Positions 15,981 to 23,434 of a DNA stretch of 30,158 nucleotides are shown piece by piece (positions within the stretch are counted from its first letter, which is position 1; every line of letters begins with the position of its first letter). Position numbers and translations under genes: made by a program. The stretch lies in NCBI GenBank assembly GCA_964546275.1, contig CAZJJG010000016.1:1-30158 (forward strand), in the 5' to 3' direction. The notes beneath the pieces were generated by a model that saw only the letters and a program-made list of their open reading frames with translations, was not told where the DNA came from and did not search any database. Source of the DNA: MED-G78 sp964546275 (GTDB lineage Bacteria > Pseudomonadota > Gammaproteobacteria > Magnimaribacterales > D2472).

Positions 15981-17188
15981 TATTTACTGAATATTAAACT
16001 GGCATTAGTGCCACCAAACCCAAAAGAGTTACTCATTGCTGAATTTAATTTTTTATCTAATGTTATCTGATTGATACTTACCCCATGAGCTTCATCAACA
16101 ATATTTTCAATATTAATTGATGGCGCAATAAAACTATCTTGCATCATCATTATTGAATAAATTGCCTCTTGAGCTCCTGTTGCTCCCAAAGAATGACCTG
16201 TCATGGATTTAGTAGAGCTAATGATGGGAGTATTACTTCCAAAAACTTTCTTAATAGCGTCTAGTTCAGCTAAATCTCCAACAGGTGTGCTAGTTCCATG
16301 AGCATTTATATAATCGACACTTTTTCCATGCATTTTCAATGCTTCTTGCATACACCTTTTCGCGCCTTCTCCAGAAGGAGCAACCATATCGTATCCATCT
16401 GAGTTGGCAAAATATCCGGTAATTTCAGTAAGAATTTCTGCATTTCTTTTCTTAGCATGCTCTTCACTCTCTAGAATTATAATTCCCGCCCCACCTGAAA
16501 TAACAAAACCGTCTCTTGCTTTATCAAACGGCCTAGATGCTTTCATAGGCAGATCATTATTTTCTGATGATAGCGCACCCATAGCATCAAACATAGATGA
16601 TGATGTCCAATGCTCATCCTCAGCTCCGCCTGCTATAACTATATCCTGCTTCCCACTTTCAATAAGCTCCATTGCATGACCTATACAGTGAGCACTAGTT
16701 GAGCATGCTGAAGATATTGAATAATTCACACCTTTAACTTTTAAAGCAGTTCCTAAAATTGCAGAAACTGTGCTCCCCATGGTTTTAGTAACTGCATAAG
16801 GACCTATTCTTTTTGGACTTTTTTCCCGAGCAATATCTGACGCAATAATTTGACTCTGTGATGAAGCTCCTCCAGAGCCTGCAACAATACCAGTTCGAGG
16901 TGAATCTAATGCTTCCTCAGAAATTCCTGCCATTGATATTGCTTGAATTGCTGCAAGGTAACCATATGCAGCAGCATTACTCATAAACCTTAACAACTTT
17001 CTATCTATCAAAGTATCTAATTCTAAATTAATAGATCCAGAGACATGACTTCGAAACCCCATATCAGAATATATTTGGTTAGCAGAAATTCCTGATTTTC
17101 CTAACTTAAGGGATTCTAAAACTTCATGTTTTGAATTGCCTATACAAGAGATAATTCCATATCCAGTTACTACTACTTTTTTAGTCAT
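15977..17188 (-). CDS. fabB: 3-oxoacyl-[ACP] synthase I (KAS I)
   Basis: A 403-residue condensing enzyme (E. coli FabB 406) that elongates acyl-ACP and is needed for the unsaturated branch of fatty acid synthesis. The Cys-His-His triad is visible: Cys in SSACSTSAHCIGHA, His in NAHGTSTPVGD and His in STKSMTGHSLGATGAQE. The start is the ATG at 17188 (MTKKVVVTGYGIISCIGN); an upstream in-frame extension to 17275 would run into fabA and is not conserved sequence. It begins one base after the fabA stop, so the pair is coupled. The FabA-FabB pairing is the classical anaerobic unsaturated fatty acid route. Confidence 0.96.
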   Translation of the reverse strand: MTKKVVVTGYGIISCIGNSKHEVLESLKLGKSGISANQIYSDMGFRSHVSGSINLELDTLIDRKLLRFMSNAAAYGYLAAIQAISMAGISEEALDSPRTGIVAGSGGASSQSQIIASDIAREKSPKRIGPYAVTKTMGSTVSAILGTALKVKGVNYSISSACSTSAHCIGHAMELIESGKQDIVIAGGAEDEHWTSSSMFDAMGALSSENNDLPMKASRPFDKARDGFVISGGAGIIILESEEHAKKRNAEILTEITGYFANSDGYDMVAPSGEGAKRCMQEALKMHGKSVDYINAHGTSTPVGDLAELDAIKKVFGSNTPIISSTKSMTGHSLGATGAQEAIYSIMMMQDSFIAPSINIENIVDEAHGVSINQITLDKKLNSAMSNSFGFGGTNASLIFSKY

Positions 17189-17189
17189 T

Positions 17190-17708
17190 CTAAAAACTGC
17201 TTGTGTCTTTAAAAAGACCAACCTTAAGATTTTCAGCTGAATATACATGCCTATCATCAACAAACATATTTCCATTCGCTAATCCAAGCACAGCCCCTCT
17301 ATTAATTACACGTTTTATATCTAGCTCATATCTTACTAATTTTGCAGTAGGCAAGACCTGACCAAAAAATTTGACTTTCTCAGCTCCAAGAGCTCGTCCT
17401 ACACCAGGCAAACCACTCCACAATAAATAAAATCCTAATAATTGCCACATAGCATCAAGCCCTAAACATCCAGGCATAACAGGATCATCTTTAAAATGAA
17501 CATCAAAGAACCATAAATCAGGGTTTATATTTAAATTAGCTACAATAGATCCTTTTCCAAATTCGCCGCTACAATCATCTATTAAAGAAATATTATCAAA
17601 CATCAACATTTCTCTAGATGGAAGTTTTCCATCTTCAGGACCAAATAAACCACCTTCAGAACACAAGATTAGCTCTTCTTTAGAATATTTATTTTGAGGA
17701 TTAAACAT
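17190..17708 (-). CDS. fabA: 3-hydroxydecanoyl-ACP dehydratase/isomerase
   Basis: A 172-residue FabA (E. coli 172). It dehydrates 3-hydroxydecanoyl-ACP and isomerises the double bond to cis-3, the branch point to unsaturated fatty acids. The active-site His lies in FFDVHFKDDPVMPGCLGLDAMWQ, with the Asp about 14 residues later in LGLDAMW. LPSREMLMFDNI near the N-terminus is also typical. The start ATG shares a base with the ispB stop (TAATG read on the - strand), and fabB follows after one base, so all three are translated from one message. Confidence 0.97.
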   Translation of the reverse strand: MFNPQNKYSKEELILCSEGGLFGPEDGKLPSREMLMFDNISLIDDCSGEFGKGSIVANLNINPDLWFFDVHFKDDPVMPGCLGLDAMWQLLGFYLLWSGLPGVGRALGAEKVKFFGQVLPTAKLVRYELDIKRVINRGAVLGLANGNMFVDDRHVYSAENLKVGLFKDTSSF

Positions 17709-18670
17709 TATTTTGTTCTTTCATATGAAAACTTAGTTAAGTTTAACATCTCTTCTCTTATTTTTTTATTGTCAATTTTATTTGCTAACTGAATTGACTT
17801 ATCAATATAGCTCTTTAAAAGTACCTCAGTTTCTCTGATACCGCCTAAAAGCTCTATTTTTTTTAATACTTTGCTAACACTAGTTTTATTTTTTAAACCT
17901 AGAATACTTAGTAAATATTTTTTATCTTTCAAGTCAGCTTTTTGCATTGCAAAATAAAATGGGTAGGTTATCTTTCCTTCTCTAAGATCTTGAAGTATTG
18001 GTTTGCCTAATCGCTTAGCGTTGCTCGAATAATCCAACATATCATCTTTAATTTGAAATGCTATGCCTAAATTTTTAGCAAAATTACTAATATTATTAAT
18101 ATATTTTTGATCACTTTTTGCAACAAGAATAGCGCCACACTTAGCTGAAGCCTCAAAAAGTCTTCCAGTTTTATAGTAGCTTACTTTTTTTAGTTGATTT
18201 AATGAGATATCTTCTTTGCCGATTAAGTCCAGCTGAATTAATTCACCTTTTGAAATATCATTTGTAGCTTTAGAGAGTTCATTCAATATATCTATATTAG
18301 ATATATCAACCATTAACATAAATGCCTTAGAGTAGATAAAGTCACCCATAAGTACTCCATGAGAATTTGTCCAAAAATTATTAATTGTTTCCACCCCTCT
18401 TCGAAGAGGAGACTCGTCAACAACATCATCATGAACTAAAGTTGCTGTATGCAAAAGCTCAATAATAGCTGCAACTTGAACCCTTTTTGAATTTTTTCTT
18501 TTATCAGCAGATGAAGAAATAAGGCTTAAGAGAGGTCTTAATTGCTTACCATTTTTTTTAAAAATATAGTCATATAATTCCTGAATAACTGTTTCATTAA
18601 TAATCTCATCCTTTATAAGTTTATTAACTAGCTTTAGTTCTGTTTCGTATGACTTATCTATTAATTTCAT
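17708..18670 (-). CDS. ispB: Octaprenyl diphosphate synthase-type polyprenyl synthase
   Basis: A 320-residue trans-prenyltransferase that makes the ubiquinone side chain. The first Asp-rich motif is DDVVD in HTATLVHDDVVDESPLRRG and the second is DDMLD in GIAFQIKDDMLDY. The residues before the first motif resemble E. coli IspB, so a long (around C40) product is likely but not proven. The start is the ATG at 18670 because AGGAG lies five bases upstream and the -10 box TATAAT at 18693-18698 overlaps the upstream alternative start at 18691. It heads an ispB-fabA-fabB operon and is divergent from rplU. Confidence 0.95.
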   Translation of the reverse strand: MKLIDKSYETELKLVNKLIKDEIINETVIQELYDYIFKKNGKQLRPLLSLISSSADKRKNSKRVQVAAIIELLHTATLVHDDVVDESPLRRGVETINNFWTNSHGVLMGDFIYSKAFMLMVDISNIDILNELSKATNDISKGELIQLDLIGKEDISLNQLKKVSYYKTGRLFEASAKCGAILVAKSDQKYINNISNFAKNLGIAFQIKDDMLDYSSNAKRLGKPILQDLREGKITYPFYFAMQKADLKDKKYLLSILGLKNKTSVSKVLKKIELLGGIRETEVLLKSYIDKSIQLANKIDNKKIREEMLNLTKFSYERTK

Positions 18671-18675
18671 TTGCA

Positions 18676-18680
18676 CTCCT
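18676..18680 (-). promoter_or_regulatory. Shine-Dalgarno site deciding the ispB start
   Basis: Read on the - strand this is AGGAG, five bases before the ATG at 18670. It is the strongest ribosome binding site near this end and selects that ATG over the in-frame ATG at 18691. Confidence 0.75.
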
Positions 18681-18692
18681 AATTGCATCAAA

Positions 18693-18698
18693 ATTATA
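18693..18698 (-). promoter_or_regulatory. -10 box of the ispB-fabA-fabB operon
   Basis: A consensus TATAAT on the - strand, 22 bases before the ispB ATG, which would put the transcript start at about 18686. No good -35 hexamer is seen at 17 +/- 1 bases upstream, so it may depend on an activator or be weak. Confidence 0.55.
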
Positions 18699-18706
18699 CA
18701 TAACTA

Positions 18707-18735
18707 TTGATAAATTCCTCATTAAAGCGTATATT
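18707..18735 (+). promoter_or_regulatory. Sigma-70 promoter of rplU-rpmA-obgE
   Basis: TTGATA at 18707-18712 and TATATT at 18730-18735 are separated by exactly 17 bases, each differing from consensus by one base. The expected transcript start near 18742 gives a short leader containing AGGA at 18748-18751 before the rplU ATG at 18759. The promoter shares an 88-bp gap with the divergent ispB promoter. Confidence 0.75.
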
Positions 18736-18758
18736 TTGCCACCTTTAGGAATATAAAA

Positions 18759-19079
18759 ATGTATGCAGTAATAGAATCAGGCGGTAAACAACACAAAATC
18801 GTAGAAGGCGAGTACCTTTCTGTTGATTTATTGGGCGATGAGCCTGGATCAAAAGTAACATTTGATAATGTTTTACTTTACGTTGACGACAATAATGTTG
18901 AAATTGGTCAACCGTATTTATCGAATGTAAAAGTAACTGCAGAAATAACAGATATTGTTAAAGCAGACAAAATTACTATTTTAAGATTTAGAAGAAGAAA
19001 GCACAGTATGACAAAAACTGGTCATAGAGCTAGATATTCTCAAGTAGAAATTAAATCAATTAAGTTAGAGAGTAAATAA
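18759..19079 (+). CDS. rplU: 50S ribosomal protein L21
   Basis: A 106-residue L21 (E. coli 103) that binds 23S rRNA and depends on L20 for assembly. The start MYAVIESGGKQHKIVEGEYLSVD and the C-terminal FRRRKHSMTKTGHRARYSQVEI are diagnostic. An AGGA site lies upstream of the ATG, and a clear sigma-70 type promoter precedes it. The stop overlaps the rpmA start by one base (TAATG), continuing the standard rplU-rpmA-obgE order. Confidence 0.98.
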   Translation: MYAVIESGGKQHKIVEGEYLSVDLLGDEPGSKVTFDNVLLYVDDNNVEIGQPYLSNVKVTAEITDIVKADKITILRFRRRKHSMTKTGHRARYSQVEIKSIKLESK

Positions 19080-19336
19080 TGGCACATAAGAAAGCTGGTG
19101 GTTCAAGTAAGAACGGAAGAGATTCCAACGCCAATAGGCTAGGAGTTAAAAGATACGGTGGGCAAGTTGTCAAAGCCGGCGAAATTCTTATTCGCCAAAG
19201 AGGTACCAATACTCATCCTGGAATTAATGTTGGAATAGGCAAAGACGATACTCTATTCGCAAAAGCAGCAGGAGTAGTTGAGTTTACTTATAAAGGTCCT
19301 AAAAGCAGAAAAACAGCTAACGTTATTACTCAATAA
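19079..19336 (+). CDS. rpmA: 50S ribosomal protein L27
   Basis: An 85-residue L27, the same length as in E. coli, whose N-terminal tail reaches into the peptidyl transferase centre. The start MAHKKAGGSSKNGRDSNANRLGVKRYGGQ is the standard proteobacterial form without the cleaved N-terminal extension found in Firmicutes. GEILIRQRGTNTHPGINVGIGKDDTLFA follows. It is coupled to rplU by a TAATG overlap, and obgE starts 12 bases after its stop. Confidence 0.98.
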   Translation: MAHKKAGGSSKNGRDSNANRLGVKRYGGQVVKAGEILIRQRGTNTHPGINVGIGKDDTLFAKAAGVVEFTYKGPKSRKTANVITQ

Positions 19337-19348
19337 CAGTTTTCCATT

Positions 19349-20374
19349 ATGAATTTTATTGACGAGGCCTCTCTTGAAGTTAAGGCTGGAAATGGTGGCG
19401 CCGGTGCAGTTGGTTTTCGTCGCGAAAAATTCATTCCTTTTGGCGGTCCCGATGGCGGAGATGGCGGCAAAGGCGGAGATATAATTTTTAAAGTTAATCT
19501 AAATAAAAATACTCTTATAGATTTTAGAAACACTCGCGTTTTTGCAGCTAAAAATGGCAAGACGGGCTCAGGACAAAATAAGTCAGGCGCAGCGGCAGAG
19601 GACTTAATTCTAGATATTCCCCAAGGGACTATTATATATGACGATATTTCCAATGAAGTTATTTTAGATTGTTGTGAGATAGGTCAACTGTATACGGTTG
19701 TAAGAGGCGGAGATGGCGGTCAAGGTAATGCACGATTCAAATCAAGCCGAAATCAAGCTCCAAGAAAATCTACTCCAGGTTTTGAAGGAGAGGCAAGATT
19801 TATAAGGTTAGAGTTACGATCCTTAGCAGATGTAGGATTGGTAGGAATGCCTAATGCAGGTAAATCCACATTTCTTAATACAGTATCTTCAGCTAAACCT
19901 AAGATAGGAAGTTATCCTTTTACAACATTAAGACCGCATTTAGGAACTATTCAGACATCTGATTCTAGTTATGTTATTGCAGATATTCCAGGTCTTATTG
20001 AGGGTGCTTCTGAAGGAGCTGGGTTAGGTACAAAATTCTTGAAGCACATTTCTAGAACAGGCTTACTGCTTTTGTTTATAGATCTATATCCAGATGAAAA
20101 TAATTCTACTATTGACCAAATTAAAGCCTTAAGAGTTGAATTAAAATCTTACGAAGAGGACCTGACCCAAAAAGAAGCTTGGGTTGTATGTAATAAGATT
20201 GATTTATTGACTAATGAAAAGCTAAATGAATTACAACTATCTATTCCAGAGGAAGTTAATAAGCTTGGTATAGATAATGTTTTCTTTATTTCTGCTGCTA
20301 CAGGAACTGGAACTAAAGAGCTTTTAAATGCTCTTACTGAAGAGATAACTAATATTAAATCTGATTTAGCCTAA
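19349..20374 (+). CDS. obgE: GTPase Obg/CgtA
   Basis: A 341-residue Obg GTPase, which binds the 50S subunit and takes part in its late assembly and in stress responses. The N-terminal glycine-rich Obg domain (GNGGAGAVGFRREKFIPFGGPDGGDGGKGGD) is followed by the G domain: G1 GMPNAGKST near residue 168, G3 DIPGLIEGASEGAGLG, G4 NKID and G5 SAATGTG. The extra C-terminal domain of some homologs is absent. It follows rpmA in the same transcript. Its last nine bases overlap the end of the convergent rpsT. Confidence 0.97.
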   Translation: MNFIDEASLEVKAGNGGAGAVGFRREKFIPFGGPDGGDGGKGGDIIFKVNLNKNTLIDFRNTRVFAAKNGKTGSGQNKSGAAAEDLILDIPQGTIIYDDISNEVILDCCEIGQLYTVVRGGDGGQGNARFKSSRNQAPRKSTPGFEGEARFIRLELRSLADVGLVGMPNAGKSTFLNTVSSAKPKIGSYPFTTLRPHLGTIQTSDSSYVIADIPGLIEGASEGAGLGTKFLKHISRTGLLLLFIDLYPDENNSTIDQIKALRVELKSYEEDLTQKEAWVVCNKIDLLTNEKLNELQLSIPEEVNKLGIDNVFFISAATGTGTKELLNALTEEITNIKSDLA

Positions 20375-20629
20375 AGCTTTAACTGCTTTATTTAATCTGC
20401 TTTTATATCTAGCTGCAGCATTCTTATGTATTACTTTTTTAGATGCAGTAGCATCAAGAATTTTTTCTGCTTGAAGAAGAGTCTCTTTAGCTTTTACAGG
20501 ATCATTAGCCTCTATAGATGCTCTTACAGCTTTTACAGCCGTTCTTGCCATAGATCTCTGTGCATGCTTAAGCTTATATGTAGTAATATTTTGCTTAGCT
20601 CTTTTTATTGTTTGTTTCGAATTTGCCAT
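20366..20629 (-). CDS. rpsT: 30S ribosomal protein S20
   Basis: An 87-residue S20 (E. coli 87), a three-helix, lysine- and alanine-rich 16S rRNA-binding protein. The start MANSKQTIKRAKQNITTYKLKHAQRSMARTAVKAVR and the C-terminal KKVIHKNAAARYKSRLNKAVKAL are typical. The start is ATG rather than the UUG used for autoregulation in E. coli, and no strong Shine-Dalgarno site is visible. Its stop lies inside the end of obgE. It lies downstream of ssrA on the same strand, separated by 64 bp. A forward-strand open frame over it is a shadow. Confidence 0.97.
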   Translation of the reverse strand: MANSKQTIKRAKQNITTYKLKHAQRSMARTAVKAVRASIEANDPVKAKETLLQAEKILDATASKKVIHKNAAARYKSRLNKAVKALG

Positions 20630-20658
20630 AAGTGGGGAGTAGTTTAATGATCTAGCTC

Positions 20659-20674
20659 ATATATGTCCATATAT
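20659..20674. repeat. Small inverted repeat upstream of rpsT
   Basis: Two 7-base arms (ATATATG and CATATAT) with a 2-base spacer, about 30 bases before the rpsT start. It may be part of a promoter or operator, or simply a product of the AT-rich composition. Confidence 0.35.
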
Positions 20675-20685
20675 ATTTCAATTAT

Positions 20686-20693
20686 AAAAAAAA
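20686..20693 (-). terminator. U-tract directly after the tmRNA 3' end
   Basis: On the - strand, eight T residues follow immediately after the CCA of ssrA. The GC-rich acceptor and T-arm stems of the tmRNA just upstream could act as the hairpin of an intrinsic terminator, leaving U residues for 3' trimming. No separate hairpin is visible. Confidence 0.5.
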
Positions 20694-21042
20694 TGGTGGA
20701 GGCGGCGGGAATTGAACCCGCGTCCGCTAATCCTTCAGCCTAACTTCTACATGCATAGCTCACCCAATTGGCTTTTTAACTTTTGTGACCCGAGGAGCAG
20801 GGTACAAAAGCGAGCTTGATTAGTTTTAACCAAACTGTGTCCAAGCAACACAGCTTGGCTAGACTATGATATTTGCCGATACTTCAAACCATAGTCAATT
20901 CTGGTATCGGTTAGCATTAAGCTGCTAAAGCGTAGTTGTCGTTATTTGCAACTAAATTTTTTGTAGTATGTTTTACAAGAATTACCACAATCTTGGCATG
21001 CGCTTCGGAGTCCAGTAGAAACGTCGAACCCTGTTCGCCCCC
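20694..21042 (-). ncRNA. ssrA: Transfer-messenger RNA (tmRNA)
   Basis: A one-piece tmRNA of 349 bases that rescues stalled ribosomes with SmpB. The 5' end GGGGGCG pairs with CGCCTCC before the 3' ACCA (one G-U pair), forming the 7-bp acceptor stem. The T arm is GCGGG-TTCAATT-CCCGC, the 5' part contains GGGTTCGACG, and CATGCC downstream matches E. coli tmRNA. An internal reading frame encodes the tag ANNDNYALAA. The 3' CCA is encoded. It lies 23 bases downstream of smpB on the same strand. End positions come from base pairing and are probably exact to one or two bases. Confidence 0.95.
20917..20949 (-). other. tmRNA proteolysis tag reading frame
   Basis: Eleven codons starting at the resume codon GCA and ending TAA give ANNDNYALAA; with the alanine carried by tmRNA the full tag is AANNDNYALAA. 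The C-terminal YALAA needed by ClpXP/ClpAP is intact. The bases before GCA (TTAGTT) resemble the UAGUC element that sets the frame in E. coli, including A at -4. The tag differs from E. coli ANDENYALAA at the third to fifth positions. Confidence 0.92.
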
Positions 21043-21054
21043 ATAGGGGTGTTG

Positions 21055-21060
21055 ATTATA
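21055..21060 (-). promoter_or_regulatory. -10 box for ssrA
   Basis: A consensus TATAAT on the - strand in the 23-base gap between the smpB stop and the mature tmRNA 5' end. It predicts a transcript start about six or seven bases before the mature end, which fits the short 5' leader that RNase P removes from tmRNA precursors. The -35 region would lie in the last codons of smpB and is not well conserved. Confidence 0.6.
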
Positions 21061-21065
21061 CAGTA

Positions 21066-21557
21066 TTACTTGAAATTTTTAGAAGGATGGCTGTTATTTT
21101 TGGCATTTTTAAGAATTCTACCCTGATCTCGTTCCCAGTCTCTTTTTTTAATATCTTGCCTTTGATCCCGTACTTTCTTTCCTTTACCGGTAGCAATATC
21201 ACATTTGATATGATTTTCTTTCCAATACATAGAAGTCATTATTATTGTTAAACCTTTTTCATTTTTTAGCTTTTGTAGCTCAGAGATCTCCCTTTTTTTT
21301 AACAACAGTTTTCTTGTTCTAACTGGATCTACATTAAAGTCTTGTAAAGAAGCCGGAGGATCAATTTTTATGCCAAATAACCAAGCTTCATCTTTCTTAA
21401 AAGTAACGTAGCTATTTTTAACGTCTATCTTGCCATCTCTTAGAGATTTTACTTCCCACCCCTCTAAAACAATCCCAGCTTGAAATATTTCTCCAAGTAC
21501 ATAGTTTCTCGATGCAGTTTTATTCTTTACAATAACTGAGGTTTTTTGTTTTGACAT
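21066..21557 (-). CDS. smpB: SsrA-binding protein SmpB
   Basis: A 163-residue SmpB (E. coli 160), the partner that carries tmRNA to stalled ribosomes and mimics the codon-anticodon arm. The oligonucleotide-binding barrel has KTASRNYVLGEIFQAGIVLEGWEVKSLRDGKID near the N-terminus and NSYVTFKKDEAWLFG after it. The basic C-terminal tail, which reads the empty mRNA channel, contains KGKKVRDQRQDIKKRDWERDQGRILKN. It lies directly upstream of ssrA on the same strand, so protein and RNA partners are side by side. Confidence 0.97.
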   Translation of the reverse strand: MSKQKTSVIVKNKTASRNYVLGEIFQAGIVLEGWEVKSLRDGKIDVKNSYVTFKKDEAWLFGIKIDPPASLQDFNVDPVRTRKLLLKKREISELQKLKNEKGLTIIMTSMYWKENHIKCDIATGKGKKVRDQRQDIKKRDWERDQGRILKNAKNNSHPSKNFK

Positions 21558-21614
21558 AGCATTATTATGTATAGACTAAACACAACTGCAACTCTTAATA
21601 GGAATTAATTACTT

Positions 21615-22061
21615 TTGAAGATATTACAATTAAAAAAAACCCTTGGTTATATGGGTTTTGTTCCATTTTGTTCTCTTTCAATAATTCCATGGATATTTGG
21701 AGGAGTGATAGCTGAACATTCAATTTTTATACTCTTATTTTATAGTGCAATCATCCTTTCTTTTTTAGGAGGAATGTCTTGGGGCTGGAGTGATAACAGC
21801 TACTCTCAGGAATTAAATCTTATATATGGAATAGGTTTCTCTCTTTTTAGCTGCCTTATATTATTTGCCGCATTTAAAAATCACATGTTATCTTTGTGTT
21901 TATGTTTTATCGGTTTTAATGCTTTTTATTATTTCGAAAGCAAAAGCGATATTCTTTTTGATCAAAATATAGAATATAAAGAACTTAGAAAAAATCTCAC
22001 TGTTTTAGTATCAATTTGTTTTTTGGTTACTATTGCTTATATAGTTAACCCTTATAGTTAA
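21615..22061 (+). CDS. DUF3429 family membrane protein
   Basis: A 148-residue hydrophobic protein with about five membrane-spanning segments: roughly residues 10-30, 36-58, 66-86, 90-110 and 122-142. LGYMGFVPF near the N-terminus and the FLGGMSWGWS motif at the end of the second segment fit the DUF3429 family; its function is unknown. The start used is TTG at 21615, with AGGA about 11 bases upstream; the next ATG (21651) would cut into the first membrane segment. The gene is divergent from smpB, and the transporter gene follows after 23 bases, possibly on the same message. Confidence 0.75.
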   Translation: MKILQLKKTLGYMGFVPFCSLSIIPWIFGGVIAEHSIFILLFYSAIILSFLGGMSWGWSDNSYSQELNLIYGIGFSLFSCLILFAAFKNHMLSLCLCFIGFNAFYYFESKSDILFDQNIEYKELRKNLTVLVSICFLVTIAYIVNPYS

Positions 22062-22084
22062 ATTTTATTTATTAAGGACGTAAT

Positions 22085-23434
22085 ATGGACACCCTCTCAA
22101 AACTAAAAAGCCATGGCTCATGGGTAGGAAGATGGACTTTTATTCTAGCGGCTACAGGCTCGGCGGTAGGATTGGGTAATATATGGGGCTTTCCTTATAA
22201 AGCTGGGACAAATGGCGGCGGAGCTTTTGTTCTTATTTATTTGCTATGCATTTTAGCAATTGGTATTCCTATAATGATTAGCGAGATTATTATTGGAAGA
22301 AGATCTGGCAATAGCCCAATTAATGCAATGAGGCTTGCTGCAAGAGATTCAAATACTACCTCCATGTGGCAACTGGTTGGATGGAGTGGGATTATTGCAG
22401 GTATTTTAATACTATCTTTTTATAGCGTTATTGCCGGCATATGCATTAACTATATTTTTCTTGCCGCAGCATCTGGTGGTGTGGATTCTGCAGAACAATT
22501 TGGAAATGTTACTTCTTCCCCAATTAATTTACTTACTTGGCATACAATTTTTATGCTTATTACATGTAGTGTAGTTTCTGCTGGTATTCATGCAGGGATA
22601 GGAAGAGTAGTAAAAGTATTAATGCCCATGTTAGGAATTCTTTTAATATTTATGGTTATAAATGGAATTCTTAGTGGTGGTTTTATGCAAGCATTTGCAT
22701 TTCTATTTGCACCAGACTTTTCAGAAGTAGATTCCAATACTTTTCTTAGTGCTATGGGGCAAGCATTCTTTAGTTTAAGTTTAGGAATGGGTTCAATAAT
22801 GGCTTACGGAGCTTATATGCCAAAAGAGCAAAAGATTATTTCTACATCTTTTACAGTTGCTTCCCTTGATACCTTGGTAGCAATTTTCGCAGGTTTAGCT
22901 ATTTTCCCAATTATATTTGCATTTGGACTGGAGCCTAATAGCGGCCCGGGACTTGTTTTCGAATCACTACAAACAGCATTTATTGAAATGGATTATGGGC
23001 AAATTATAGGCCCTATTTTTTTTATACTCTTATCTATTGCGGCTCTAAGTTCATCTATATCTCTACTTGAGCCTGGAGTAGCTTTTATCTCCGAGGAAGG
23101 TTTATTAAGTCGTAAAAATGCAGCAATCTTGATATCTCTCGTAGCTTGGTTTTTAGGAATAGGAACAGCTTTGAGCTTTAATATATGGAGTGATTTTAAC
23201 TTAACTCCAGGAAGAAATTTCTTAGACTCTATGGATTTCATTGCAAATCAAATACTTTTACCTTTAGGCGGAATGTTTATAGCAATTTTTGTTGGCTGGT
23301 TTATGGATAAAAATTTAATTAAAGAAGAGTTAGGCAATGTAAATCCTGTGCTTTTTGGATTATGGAAATTCTTTGTTAGATTTATTGCGCCTCTTGCAGT
23401 TGCAGTAATTTTTTATAATGCAATTTTTGGGTAA
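22085..23434 (+). CDS. Sodium-dependent transporter of the neurotransmitter:sodium symporter (SNF) family
   Basis: A 449-residue inner-membrane protein with about 11-12 hydrophobic segments. The first contains ATGSAVGLGNIWGFPYKAG followed by TNGGGAF, the signature of the LeuT-fold NSS family, which couples uptake of amino acids or related solutes to sodium. At the position of the LeuT gating arginine (NFWRFP) this protein has glycine (NIWGFP). AAGGA lies a few bases before the ATG. The ratA-like gene begins immediately after its TAA with no gap. The substrate cannot be told from sequence alone. Confidence 0.9.
   Translation: MDTLSKLKSHGSWVGRWTFILAATGSAVGLGNIWGFPYKAGTNGGGAFVLIYLLCILAIGIPIMISEIIIGRRSGNSPINAMRLAARDSNTTSMWQLVGWSGIIAGILILSFYSVIAGICINYIFLAAASGGVDSAEQFGNVTSSPINLLTWHTIFMLITCSVVSAGIHAGIGRVVKVLMPMLGILLIFMVINGILSGGFMQAFAFLFAPDFSEVDSNTFLSAMGQAFFSLSLGMGSIMAYGAYMPKEQKIISTSFTVASLDTLVAIFAGLAIFPIIFAFGLEPNSGPGLVFESLQTAFIEMDYGQIIGPIFFILLSIAALSSSISLLEPGVAFISEEGLLSRKNAAILISLVAWFLGIGTALSFNIWSDFNLTPGRNFLDSMDFIANQILLPLGGMFIAIFVGWFMDKNLIKEELGNVNPVLFGLWKFFVRFIAPLAVAVIFYNAIFG

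Noticed and set aside
17189..17275. N-terminal extension of fabB by 29 residues
   Set aside because: It would overlap the end of fabA and its sequence is not FabB-like; the ATG at 17188 gives the standard start MTKKVVVTGYG.
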